64,000 bases of DNA from Nocardioides pini (GTDB lineage: Bacteria; Actinomycetota; Actinomycetes; Propionibacteriales; Nocardioidaceae): assembly GCF_026712185.1 (NCBI RefSeq), contig NZ_JAPPUX010000005.1, positions 543,553-607,552 on the forward strand, in the 5' to 3' direction. The notes beneath the pieces are model-generated. The model was not told the DNA's origin. It was given only the letters and a program-made list of their open reading frames with translations, and made no database searches. Within the stretch, counting starts at the first letter, position 1. Each line of letters starts with the position of its first letter. The position numbers were made by a program, and so were the translations under genes. Of the stretch, positions 18,755 through 26,726 are shown piece after piece.

Positions 18755-18834
18755 GGCGCGCTCCGTGACCGGGCGCCGGACCGGCGGCGGTCCTGGGCGC
18801 GGGCGGGTGGGACCCGTCCGTCAGACTTCTGGCC

Positions 18835-19605
18835 ATGCCTGACTTCCGGTGCTCGATCGCCAGCCTCGTCGACGACGAGCCGATGGCCGGCACGGCGCCC
18901 ACCGACGCCGAGATGCTCCTCGTGGAGAGCCCCGGGCCGTGGGGCCGCGACGCCGTCAGCGACAACCGCCTCCCCGAGGCGGTCCGCGAGCACCTCGGGT
19001 CGGTCGAGATGAAGGTCCTCCTGCTCCGCCGGCCCGACGGCAGCGCCGGCCCCGGCACCCACGTCTTCCACGCCCGCGCCACGGAGGCGGGCTTCGACGT
19101 GCGCGCCACCGTGCTCGACCGGCCCGAGGACCTCCTGCGTCTCGACCTCGCCGAGATGGCGGCGTACGACGGCCCGCTGTGGCTGGTCTGCACCAACGGC
19201 AAGCGCGACCGCTGCTGCGCCGAGGTCGGCCGACCGATCGCCGGCCGGCTCGCGGAGACGTGGCCCGAGGCCACGTGGGAGACCACGCACCTCGGTGGCC
19301 ACCGGTTCTCCGGCACCCTGCTCGGACTTCCCAGCGGGATCACGCTCGGCCGGCTCGACACCGACACCGCGGTCGAGGCGTGCACCGCGGTCGGGCGCGG
19401 CGAGGTGCCGCTGCCGTGGACGCGCGGGCGGGCGGGCCGCCCGGCGCTGGACCAGGCCCGCGAGCTGCACGTCCTGGCCGGCGGCGATCCCGCCGACGAG
19501 CTCGTGGCCGTGGCCGGTCCGCCGCGACGGCAGTCGTGCGGCGACGACAAGGTCAAGGGCACGACCCGTTTCGAGGTCCGGGAGACCGAGCCCGTCGGGG
19601 GCTGA
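18835..19605 (+). CDS. Sucrase/ferredoxin-like protein (thioredoxin-like [2Fe-2S] type), copy 1
   Basis: 256-residue protein of the sucraseferredoxin-like family. It begins FRCSIASLVDDEPMAGTAP and carries the cluster motif CTNGKRDRCC (Cys119, Cys127, Cys128) and the family histidine block HLGGHRFSGTLL. These proteins have a thioredoxin-like fold and are thought to hold a [2Fe-2S] cluster. A redox-donor role is inferred, not shown. A second copy lies at 21247, with an acidic peptide and an Fe(II) oxygenase-like gene between them. Confidence 0.85.
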   Translation: MPDFRCSIASLVDDEPMAGTAPTDAEMLLVESPGPWGRDAVSDNRLPEAVREHLGSVEMKVLLLRRPDGSAGPGTHVFHARATEAGFDVRATVLDRPEDLLRLDLAEMAAYDGPLWLVCTNGKRDRCCAEVGRPIAGRLAETWPEATWETTHLGGHRFSGTLLGLPSGITLGRLDTDTAVEACTAVGRGEVPLPWTRGRAGRPALDQARELHVLAGGDPADELVAVAGPPRRQSCGDDKVKGTTRFEVRETEPVGG

Positions 19606-19704
19606 CCCCGTCCCCAGGGGTGTGGGACGGTGGACGCGGCGCGCACCAGACTCGACCCAATCCCCGGGGCGGACCGTCCGTCGCGGCACAGCGAGGAGGA
19701 ACCC

Positions 19705-19968
19705 ATGACGACTCCCGGAAACCCGCTCGGCGACGACGAGATGAGCACCGAGGGCGTCGACCCGACCGGTGTCGCAGCCGGCCCCGGCACGGACGCCGAC
19801 GGCACCGACGCCGATGGCACGGACGGTGACTCGACCGACGCCACCGACGGTGACTCCACCGACGCCGACGCCGACGGCACGGACGCCGACGGCACGGACG
19901 GTGACTCCACCGACGCCACCGACGGTGACTCCACCGACGCCGACGGCACCGACGGGACCGCGCTTTGA
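19705..19968 (+). CDS. 87-residue Asp/Thr/Gly repeat peptide
   Basis: Starts MTTPGNPLGDDEMSTEGVDP, then from about residue 28 is almost only Asp, Thr, Gly, Ala and Ser. The repeats are DADGTD, DGDSTDA and TDGDSTD, ending DGTAL. It has no Lys, Arg, His, Cys or aromatic residue. The DNA holds two nearly identical 60-bp units (19810-19869 and 19885-19944, two differences). GAGGAGGA just before the ATG at 19705 is an excellent ribosome site. It sits between a redox-type gene and an Fe(II) oxygenase-like gene, so it could be a modified precursor peptide. A calcium-binding or low-complexity acidic protein is the alternative. Confidence 0.75.
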   Translation: MTTPGNPLGDDEMSTEGVDPTGVAAGPGTDADGTDADGTDGDSTDATDGDSTDADADGTDADGTDGDSTDATDGDSTDADGTDGTAL

Positions 19969-19970
19969 GC

Positions 19971-20127
19971 CCGGATCCACCGATCTCTCGCCTGCTGCGC
20001 GCCACCATCCGGGCGCGCTGGCTGCGTTGTCGCGCGCTCGACGGGCCTAGCGGCCCGCCTTCGGCACTCCGCCTTGCCATCACACCCGTCTGATGGCGCT
20101 CGCGACGGCGTCGATCGGTGGATCCGG
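19971..20127. repeat. 15-bp perfect inverted repeat around the cupin gene start
   Basis: CCGGATCCACCGATC (19971-19985) and its exact complement (20113-20127) enclose 127 bases that contain a GGGCCTAGCGGCCC hairpin. The block begins three bases after the acidic-peptide stop and ends 35 bases inside the next gene. It may be an attenuating structure between peptide and enzyme, or a small inserted element. Confidence 0.6.
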
Positions 20128-21250
20128 ACCGAGCGCTCTCGACCGCCTCACGGGTGACGCCCAGACCTTCGTCGACAAGGTCTGGGCGTCCTCGGTCCAC
20201 GTCCACCACACCGACCCGGCGTACGGCGCCGAGGTGCTCTCGCTCGCCCACGTCGACCACCTGCTCACCGAGACCGCCATCCGCACCCCCGCGGTCCGGG
20301 TCGCCCGCAACGGCTCGGTGCTGCCCGAGTCGTCGTTCACCCGCGGCGGCAGCCTCGCCGGCAAGCCGCTCACCGGCCTGGTCGACCCGGTCAAGCTGAT
20401 GCGCCTGCACGACGAGGGCGCCACCATCGTGCTGCAGGGCCTCCAGCGCTACTGGTCGCCCGTCGGTGACCTGGTCGCGGAGCTGGAGCTCGAGCTCGGC
20501 CATCCCTGCCAGGCCAACGCCTACCTCACCCCGCCCGGGGCCCAGGGCTTCGCGGTCCACTCCGACTCCCACGACGTGTTCGTCATACAGACCCACGGCA
20601 CCAAGATGTGGGAGGTGCACGGCGAGGGCGGGCCGGGCGACCTCCTGCTGGAGCCGGGGGTCGTGGCCTACCTCCCCACCGGCACCCCCCACGCCGCGCG
20701 GGCGCAGGAGTCGGTCTCGCTGCACCTCACGATCGGCATCAACCAGCTCACGTGGCGCAGCCTGGTGACGCGGGAGGTCGGCCGCCTGCTCGCCGCGGTG
20801 CCCGACGACCACCTGCCCGCCGGCTACCTCGACGACCCCACGCGCCTCTCCGAGGGCCTCGCCGACCACCTCGCCTCCGTCGCCGACGCCGTACGCCGCC
20901 TCGACCCCGGCGCGCTCGCCGCGGGCCAGGTCGAGGGATTCCTGAGCGGCCGCCCGCCACGGCTGGCCGGCGCGCTGCTCGACCGTGACGCCCTCGCGAC
21001 CGGGATCGACGCCGGCACCCGGCTGCGGCGTCGGCGCGGGCACCCGTGCGTCCTCGTCGACGACGGTGACCAGGTGCGGGTGATGATCGGCGACCGCGTC
21101 CTCCGGGTGCCGGCGCGGGTGCGACCGGCCCTCGAGCACGTCGCGGACCGTGCCGAGCTGGCTCCGGGCGACCTCCCCCTCGACGACGAGAGCGCGCTCG
21201 TGCTGTGCCGGCGGCTGGTGCGGGAGGGCCTGCTCGAGGTCGTCCGGTGA
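20093..21250 (+). CDS. Cupin (JmjC/cupin-4 type) domain protein, putative Fe(II)/2-oxoglutarate oxygenase
   Basis: 385-residue protein of the cupin-4/JmjC fold that includes ribosomal oxygenases such as YcfD. The iron triad HxD...H is present: His156, Asp158 in VHSDSHDVFVIQ and His200 in PTGTPHAAR, with the strand GTKMWEVHG between. YLTPPGAQGF is the family entry strand. The C-terminal ~150 residues are helical and winged-helix-like. Family members hydroxylate protein side chains. The neighbouring Asp-rich peptide is an attractive but unproven substrate. The start lies inside an inverted repeat; a later start would remove family sequence. Confidence 0.82.
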   Translation: MALATASIGGSGPSALDRLTGDAQTFVDKVWASSVHVHHTDPAYGAEVLSLAHVDHLLTETAIRTPAVRVARNGSVLPESSFTRGGSLAGKPLTGLVDPVKLMRLHDEGATIVLQGLQRYWSPVGDLVAELELELGHPCQANAYLTPPGAQGFAVHSDSHDVFVIQTHGTKMWEVHGEGGPGDLLLEPGVVAYLPTGTPHAARAQESVSLHLTIGINQLTWRSLVTREVGRLLAAVPDDHLPAGYLDDPTRLSEGLADHLASVADAVRRLDPGALAAGQVEGFLSGRPPRLAGALLDRDALATGIDAGTRLRRRRGHPCVLVDDGDQVRVMIGDRVLRVPARVRPALEHVADRAELAPGDLPLDDESALVLCRRLVREGLLEVVR

Positions 21251-22131
21251 CCGACTTCCGGTGCGCGACGGCCAGCCGGGCCCGCAGCGACGAGCTCGCG
21301 GGAACGGCCTCGACGGTCCGCAGCTACCTCCTCCTCGAGCACCCCGGGCCGTGGGGCGCCGACGCCCTGCGCGACGCCCGGCTGCCCGAGGGGCTGGGTG
21401 CCCATCTGCAGGAGCAGGCGCGGCGGCACCGGGTCCGGGTGCTGCTCGTCCGGCGGCCCGGCAGGCGTGCCGGCGGAGGACCGACCCGGGTCGTCGCCGC
21501 GCGGGCGGCGGGAGCGTCCTCGTGGGCGGAGGCCGTCGACCTCGACGCGATCGACGACGTGCGTGACCTCGACCTGGCCGCCCTCGGTGCCGGCAGGACG
21601 CTCGGCCTGCGGCCGGAGACAGCACCGGTCCTCGCCGTGTGCACCCACGGGCGCCACGACGCCTGCTGCGCCGAGCTCGGCCGGCCGGTCGCCCTCGAGC
21701 TGGCGGCCGGCCCGCACGGCGCCGGGGTCTGGGAGACGTCCCACGTCGGGGGCGACCGGTTCGCCGGCAACCTCGTCGTGCTGCCGCGCGGTCTCTACTA
21801 CGGCGGGCTCGACCCGGAGTCCGCCCGGCGGGTCGCCGAGGCCACGGACCGGGGCGAGGTGCTCCTCGAGCACCTCCGGGGGCGCTCGGACCTGCCCATG
21901 CCGGCGCAGGCCGCCGACATCGACGTACGCCGCCGGACGGGCCTGACCGGATTCGACGACGTGCACGTCGTGTCGGCGCGCACCGCGGGCGACGTCACCA
22001 CCGTCGTCCTGGAGGCAGCGGGATCGACGCACGAGGTGCGCGTGCGGCGGGTGCTCGGCGCCGCGGAGCAGCTCACCTGCCGGGCCACCCGCCCCAACCC
22101 CGTCACGAGCTTCGAGGTCGCGCCCGCGTGA
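21247..22131 (+). CDS. Sucrase/ferredoxin-like protein, copy 2
   Basis: 294-residue paralogue of the gene at 18835. It begins FRCATASRARSDELAGTAST. The cluster motif is CTHGRHDACC (Cys132, Cys140, Cys141), and HVGGDRFAGNLVVLPRGLYY is the family block. The GTG at 21247 overlaps the cupin stop (GTGA), so the two are made together, which suggests it supplies electrons or iron-sulfur chemistry to that enzyme. An in-frame ATG 14 codons upstream lies within the cupin gene and is less likely. Confidence 0.85.
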   Translation: MTDFRCATASRARSDELAGTASTVRSYLLLEHPGPWGADALRDARLPEGLGAHLQEQARRHRVRVLLVRRPGRRAGGGPTRVVAARAAGASSWAEAVDLDAIDDVRDLDLAALGAGRTLGLRPETAPVLAVCTHGRHDACCAELGRPVALELAAGPHGAGVWETSHVGGDRFAGNLVVLPRGLYYGGLDPESARRVAEATDRGEVLLEHLRGRSDLPMPAQAADIDVRRRTGLTGFDDVHVVSARTAGDVTTVVLEAAGSTHEVRVRRVLGAAEQLTCRATRPNPVTSFEVAPA

Positions 22132-22174
22132 ATTCGGGTGCCCACGGCGAGCGTCGGTGGGACACTCCACGCTC

Positions 22175-23491
22175 GTGACCTGGACCGAGCGCGTGCGCGC
22201 ACTGCGCATGGACGTCAGCCCGTTGCGGGAGTCCCGCGACTTCCGGCTGCTCTTCACCGCCGGAAGTGTCTTCTACCTCGGCAGCATGGTCGCCTACGTC
22301 GCCGTCCCGTTCGCGATCTACGACCTCACCGGGTCGAACCTCATGGTCGGGCTCGTGGGTCTCGTCGAGCTCGGCCCGCTCGTCGTCTTCGGGCTCTACG
22401 GCGGTGCGCTGGCCGACCACGTCGACCGCCGTCGGCTGCTGGTCGCCACGGGTGCCGCCCAGGTCGTGCTGATGCTGGCCTTCGCGTGGAACGCCTTCCT
22501 CGACGAGCCCCGCGTGTGGGTGATCTTCGTCGTCGCCGCGCTCTACGCCGCGGTCAGCTCGATGCAGCGGCCATCTCGCGAGGCCCTCGAGCCCCGCACG
22601 GTCCGGCACGACCAGATCCCCGCTGCCAACGCGCTGAGCAGCTTCGCGATGCAGTTCGGTGTGCTCCTCGGGCCATTGATCGGCGGCCTGCTGGTGGCCT
22701 ACGTGGGGGTCGGCTGGTGCTTCCTCGTCGGGCTCGTGGGGTACGCCGTCGCGACCGGGCTGTTCGCCGCGATGCGGCCCTACCCGCACGGCGGCGACAC
22801 CACGCCGCCGAGCCTGCGCGGGATCCACGAGGGCCTGACCTACGCGTTGCGCCGCCGTGACCTCCTCGGCACGTACGTCGTCGACATCGCGGCGATGATG
22901 CTGGCGATCCCCGTCGTGCTGTTCCCGGCGCTGGCGCACGAGGTGTTCGCGCGGCCCGAGCTGCTCGGTCTGCTCTACTCCGCGGAGACCGTCGGCGCGC
23001 TGGTCGCCACGGCCCTCAGCGGCTGGGTGGGACGCGTGCACCACCACGGGCGCGCGATCGTCATCGCCGCGTGCCTCTACGGCGGCTTCATCGCCCTCGC
23101 CGGCCTCATGCCGTCGTTCTGGCTGGCGTGCGGCTTCCTGGCCCTGGCCGGCGCGGCCGACATGGTCTCCGCCGTGTTCCGCTCGACGGTCTGGAACCAG
23201 ACCATCCCCGACACGATGCGGGGCCGGCTGGCCGGCATCGAGATGCTGTCCTACTCGGTCGGCCCGATGGTGGGCGAGACGCGCGCCGGTTTCGTCGCGG
23301 ACGCGTGGTCGGTGCGCGGTGCCGTCGTCAGCGGCGGCGCGGCGTGCGTGGCCGGCGTGGTGCTGACCGCCGTGGCCCTGCGGGACTTCTGGTCCTACGA
23401 CTCCCGCACCGACGTGCACGCGATCGCGGAGCGCGAGCGGCGTACGACGGGGGCGGCGGGGGCGGCGGGGGCGCCCGACGAGCGCGTCTAG
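22175..23491 (+). CDS. MFS transporter (EntS-like)
   Basis: About 438-residue membrane protein with 10-12 hydrophobic segments. It resembles the enterobactin-exporter-like branch of major facilitators: DFRLLFTAGSVFYLGSMVAYVAVPFAI, the motif-A loop GGALADHVDRRRLL and SSMQRPSREALEPR. It is co-directional with the peptide-cupin-ferredoxin genes 43 bases upstream and could export their product. The start is uncertain: GTG at 22157, GTG at 22175 and ATG at 22208 are in frame. Its TAG stop overlaps the stop codon of the convergent gene. Confidence 0.8.
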   Translation: MTWTERVRALRMDVSPLRESRDFRLLFTAGSVFYLGSMVAYVAVPFAIYDLTGSNLMVGLVGLVELGPLVVFGLYGGALADHVDRRRLLVATGAAQVVLMLAFAWNAFLDEPRVWVIFVVAALYAAVSSMQRPSREALEPRTVRHDQIPAANALSSFAMQFGVLLGPLIGGLLVAYVGVGWCFLVGLVGYAVATGLFAAMRPYPHGGDTTPPSLRGIHEGLTYALRRRDLLGTYVVDIAAMMLAIPVVLFPALAHEVFARPELLGLLYSAETVGALVATALSGWVGRVHHHGRAIVIAACLYGGFIALAGLMPSFWLACGFLALAGAADMVSAVFRSTVWNQTIPDTMRGRLAGIEMLSYSVGPMVGETRAGFVADAWSVRGAVVSGGAACVAGVVLTAVALRDFWSYDSRTDVHAIAERERRTTGAAGAAGAPDERV

Positions 23492-24498
23492 CCCAGGCGG
23501 TCGCGCAGGTCGGTCGGTCGGTCCGCCGGCGCCCACTCGGCACGGTCGACGACCAGGCGGGGACGTCCGGACTCCGCGTCCCGGAGGTCGCGGGCGGCTC
23601 GGTCGGCCTGCGCCTGCTCGCGCTGCGCGACGGCCTCGGCGTCTCGCGCCTCGACCCTCGCCTCGGTGAGCTCGCGGTGCAGCGACTGGACCTGGGCGGC
23701 CTGGGCCTGGACCTCCTCGGGCGGCGCCTCGGCCAGCACGAGGTTCTCGAGCCGACCGAGCGCGGTCTGCTCCCGGCGCCGGAGGGCGTCGACCGTGCCG
23801 CGGGCGGCCTCCGCTGCGTCGCCGGCCTGCACGGCCTCGAGGGCCTCCTCCGCCGCCTCGCGGCGCAGGTCGCCGAAGCGCACCTCGCGGGCACCGGACG
23901 GGACGAGCCTGGCGCGGTCCTCGTCGGGGTGGACGCCGGCGTGCTCGGCCAGCGCCCGGACGAGGTCGCGGGTGGCGGCCCGGCGGGCGTCGCGGAGCTC
24001 CACCTTGGCCTCGAAGCAGGCCTGGTAGGCCTTCCAGTCGTTCTCCCACGCGTCGACCTGCTTCTGGCCGGCGTCACCGGGCAGTGTCTCCACCGGGGGC
24101 CAGATCCGGTTGTCGCGCACCTCGAGCCCCTTGCTGACGGCGAAGTCGCGCAGCTGCTCGAGGCCCTCGCGGTGCCGGCGCAGCACGTCGGAGTAGGCGT
24201 TGACGGCGCGGCCGAGCCCGCGGAGGTGGTCGCGGACGGTCGCCGACTCATCGCGGCGGCGGGCGGCGCGGTCGCGGAGCGTGTCGGCCGCCTCACCGGC
24301 GAACACGTCCTCCGACAGCTGGGACGTGCGCTCGAAGGCGTCGACGGCGAGCTCGACCTTGGCGGCGAGCCGGCGCACGGAGTCGCCGTAGGAGTCGACC
24401 TCGTCGGGCTCGAGCCAGTGGTAGTGGCAGCCGATCGGGTCGCCGAACTGGAGCGCTTCCTGCTGCGTCTCGATCCGGTCGGCGACCACCCGGGTCAT
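23488..24498 (-). CDS. Coiled-coil protein, T7SS-substrate-like
   Basis: 336-residue soluble protein without recognised catalytic motifs. The first ~130 residues are helical and contain LEPDEVDSYGDSVRRLAAKV and FAGEAADTLRDRAARRRDES, reminiscent of the WxG/LXG-type export domains of putative type VII secretion substrates. The rest is a charged coiled coil rich in Ala, Arg and Glu (about residues 200-310), ending PTDLRDRLG. It overlaps the small helical gene upstream by four bases. Being a secreted effector is an inference; no ESX core genes or toxin domain are seen here. Confidence 0.65.
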   Translation of the reverse strand: MTRVVADRIETQQEALQFGDPIGCHYHWLEPDEVDSYGDSVRRLAAKVELAVDAFERTSQLSEDVFAGEAADTLRDRAARRRDESATVRDHLRGLGRAVNAYSDVLRRHREGLEQLRDFAVSKGLEVRDNRIWPPVETLPGDAGQKQVDAWENDWKAYQACFEAKVELRDARRAATRDLVRALAEHAGVHPDEDRARLVPSGAREVRFGDLRREAAEEALEAVQAGDAAEAARGTVDALRRREQTALGRLENLVLAEAPPEEVQAQAAQVQSLHRELTEARVEARDAEAVAQREQAQADRAARDLRDAESGRPRLVVDRAEWAPADRPTDLRDRLG

Positions 24499-24794
24499 GG
24501 CGTCACCTGGTCGAGGCCGGCGGCGAGCGTCGCGGCCTGCCCGACCATGAGGTCGAGCTCGTCGAAGTCGACGACCGAGTCGTCGATCGCCCCGGCGAGG
24601 GTGCGGCACCTCGTCGCGACCTGCTCGGCGTCGTCGACCAGGCTCCGGACGCCCTCGACCACGAGGTCGCGCCACGGGAAGTCGTCGGCGGGGTGGTGGA
24701 GGTCGCCCAGTGCGGCCCGGAGGTCCTCGCGCGCGGAGTCGAGCTCCTCCCGGGCGCCCCGCAGCGCCCGCTGGTTGATCGCGATCGGCCTCAT
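24495..24794 (-). CDS. WXG100-like small helical protein
   Basis: 99-residue protein MRPIAINQRALRGAREEL.., two predicted helices around a turn that contains FPWRDLVVEG. The size and helix-turn-helix layout are like WXG100/ESAT-6-type proteins or their chaperone-like partners, although a canonical WxG is absent (there is only PWRD). It is the first gene of a pair, with its stop overlapping the start of the coiled-coil protein. AGAAGGA precedes the ATG at 24794. Confidence 0.6.
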   Translation of the reverse strand: MRPIAINQRALRGAREELDSAREDLRAALGDLHHPADDFPWRDLVVEGVRSLVDDAEQVATRCRTLAGAIDDSVVDFDELDLMVGQAATLAAGLDQVTP

Positions 24795-25003
24795 GGCGTC
24801 CTTCTGCCCCGATGAACGGCGCCGAAACCAGAAGTCGTGGAAATGTGAACGACGGGCTCGCGCGCGGCCTGCCCGGTCCGGACCTCCACCCGAGGCCCGC
24901 CCGGTCCGTCGATCGGACCGAAGCCGCGTGCCCACCCGCCCGGCGAGCGCCGACGCCGGGCGGTCGAGGTCGTTCGGTCCGGTCGACGGTCGTACGGGAC
25001 GCG
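24795..25003. other. Intergenic region, two minus-strand genes
   Basis: Contains a small palindrome GTCCGTCGATCGGAC near 24902-24916 and several GGTCCG/CGGACC pairs. No reading frame or RNA was recognised. The promoter of the WXG-like pair is expected here. Confidence 0.3.
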
Positions 25004-25792
25004 TCAGACGTGGCCGCTGAGCTGGGCCATCCGCAGCTCGAGGCGGCCCAAGAGGTCGTTGCAGGCCTTCTCCGGCATCGCGGAGCGCTTGTCGCCGCCG
25101 CGGGCGCACACCGGGAGCACGTCGATCGACAGCCTGGCGCCGCCGGCGAGGGCGCGCAGCTCGTCGAGCCTGTCGCCGAACGGCGTGCCGCTGCCGGGGG
25201 AGTAGTAGCGCACCGCGGCATCGACGTCGTCGGCGAAGAGGTCGGCCTTGGTGACCGCCACGACGAGCCAGGTCGGCCGGTCGCGGCGCACCGCCATGCT
25301 GGCGATCCGGTGGGCTGTGATCGCCCAGTCCTCGAGCTCGGCGGCCAGCTGCTCCTCGCGGGTGGCCAGCGCCGCGCCGGTGGTGCCGCCCGTCCGCCGC
25401 GGCGTCGCGTGACCCCAGGCCACGACGTGCAGCACGCCGTCGACGGGCTCGTCGTGGAAGACCTCGTCGAGCGCCCCGAGCCGGGTGGCGGCGTTCTCGC
25501 CCGGCACGACGCGGAACCGGTAGCCGCGCAGCCGCGCGTTGCGACGCGTACGACGCTCCATCACCGCGGAGCCCACGTCGGCCCCGCCGGCCGCCTCCGC
25601 GCTGGCCCGGCGCGACAGCCGGTCGGCCAGGCGCGTCTTGCCGACGCCGGTCATGCCGGTCACCGCCACCGTCGGGTAGCGGTGCCGCAGCAGGCGGGAG
25701 GCCCGCTCGGGGGCCTGGGAGAGCGCGGCGAGGGCACCGCCGGCGATGGTCGTGCCGATGGCTGCCTTGCCGTGTCGCAACGGTGACTGCAT
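25004..25792 (-). CDS. P-loop GTPase-like protein
   Basis: 262-residue protein with Walker A VTGMTGVGKTRL about residue 45 and a G4-like TKAD motif in WLVVAVTKADLFADDVD. This fits the TRAFAC GTPase class (dynamin/Era-like small GTPases). The N-terminus has a hydrophobic stretch (AAIGTTIAGGALAALSQ) that could touch the membrane. The substrate and partners are unknown. The ATG at 25792 starts MQSPLRHGK. It lies upstream of, and co-directional with, the WXG-like pair. Confidence 0.65.
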   Translation of the reverse strand: MQSPLRHGKAAIGTTIAGGALAALSQAPERASRLLRHRYPTVAVTGMTGVGKTRLADRLSRRASAEAAGGADVGSAVMERRTRRNARLRGYRFRVVPGENAATRLGALDEVFHDEPVDGVLHVVAWGHATPRRTGGTTGAALATREEQLAAELEDWAITAHRIASMAVRRDRPTWLVVAVTKADLFADDVDAAVRYYSPGSGTPFGDRLDELRALAGGARLSIDVLPVCARGGDKRSAMPEKACNDLLGRLELRMAQLSGHV

Positions 25793-25897
25793 GGCCCCAT
25801 CCTGTCCGACGGGCGTTCGCCGGTTGGCCTTGCACCCACCCGTCTTGGATGATGGCCCGACACCGACGACCCGCGTGAAAGGCCCCTCCCCACCGAC

Positions 25898-26428
25898 ATG
25901 GACACCGAGAACCGCCCCGTGCTGACCGGGCTCATCGCCCTCGTCGGCGTCGCCGTGGTCATCGGCCTGCTCGGCGGCCTCGCCATCATGGTCGGGGTCA
26001 AGGCCACCGGCATCGGCGACGACTCCGCGGCCAGCGACGAGCCGTCCTCCTCGGCGACGTTCCGGCTGCCCAAGCCCTCGGAGACCAGCACGGAGACCAC
26101 GCCCGAGGAGACGGCCGGGACGACCCCCGGCACCGAGCCCTCGTCGGAGGCCCCGGCCGCGGGCATCTCCCTGTCGGCGGCCCAGCAGTCGGTGAGCCCG
26201 ATGCAGCAGATCGACCTCACCGGGACCTACCAGGGCGGCGAGGGCGCGATCCTGCAGGTGCAGCGGATGGAGAACGGCGCGTGGTCGGACTTCCCGGTGA
26301 CCATGTCGGTCAGCGGCGGCACCTTCGCGACGTACGTCCAGACGAGCCGCACCGGTCCCAACCAGTTCCGCGTCGTCGACACCGACTCCGACGTCGTGTC
26401 CAACGAGGTGACGGTCACCGTCGGCTGA
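25898..26428 (+). CDS. Membrane-anchored protein with Ser/Thr/Glu-rich linker
   Basis: 176-residue protein. Residues ~8-34 form one transmembrane segment (VLTGLIALVGVAVVIGLLGG). Residues ~45-90 are a flexible linker of Ser, Thr, Pro and Glu. The last ~85 residues form a compact beta domain (QIDLTGTYQGGEGAILQVQR.. SNEVTVTV) resembling an Ig-like/fibronectin-like fold. It probably faces the outside of the cell. It is divergent from the GTPase-like gene; no specific function is assigned. Confidence 0.65.
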   Translation: MDTENRPVLTGLIALVGVAVVIGLLGGLAIMVGVKATGIGDDSAASDEPSSSATFRLPKPSETSTETTPEETAGTTPGTEPSSEAPAAGISLSAAQQSVSPMQQIDLTGTYQGGEGAILQVQRMENGAWSDFPVTMSVSGGTFATYVQTSRTGPNQFRVVDTDSDVVSNEVTVTVG

Positions 26429-26460
26429 TATGTAGCCCTCGGGTGTCAAGAGGGCGTGGT

Positions 26461-26497
26461 GAGGCGCCGCCGACACTGGGTGTGTTGGCGGCGCCTC
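26461..26497. terminator. Strong hairpin after the membrane-anchored protein
   Basis: GAGGCGCCGCCGACAC pairs with GTGTTGGCGGCGCCTC at 15 of 16 positions around a 5-base loop. A smaller GCCCTC/GAGGGC hairpin precedes it. It ends the plus-strand gene just before the insertion sequence. Confidence 0.7.
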
Positions 26498-26624
26498 TCT
26501 TGGCGTGGTGGATGTCGTAGGGCCTGTCGCAGCGTGTCGTTCTCGACGCGCGGTCAATGCTGATATTCGCGGGTTGGGTACCGCAGGACGGCGTGCGGCG
26601 GGAGTGGTCTGCTTGTCTGAGGTC

Positions 26625-26650
26625 GAGCGTCACGAGCGTGCTCGTGGCTC
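26625..26650 (-). ncRNA. Stem-loop in IS110 noncoding end, possible bridge-RNA part
   Basis: CACGAG and CTCGTG pair perfectly around CGTG, with flanking GAGC/GCTC pairing, inside the transposon's downstream noncoding region. The position suits a bridge RNA of an IS1111-like element. This is a structural guess only. Confidence 0.2.
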
Positions 26651-26726
26651 ACAGCCGAATCGCGGACCGGTTCTCCTCGCGCTGCTCGTCAGGTCCTCGA
26701 CGGGCCAGCCAAGTCTCGTTGCGGGT

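Noticed and set aside
19705..19968. Acidic peptide considered as a cyclophane-type (radical SAM) precursor
   Set aside because: It has no aromatic residues and there is no radical SAM gene nearby.
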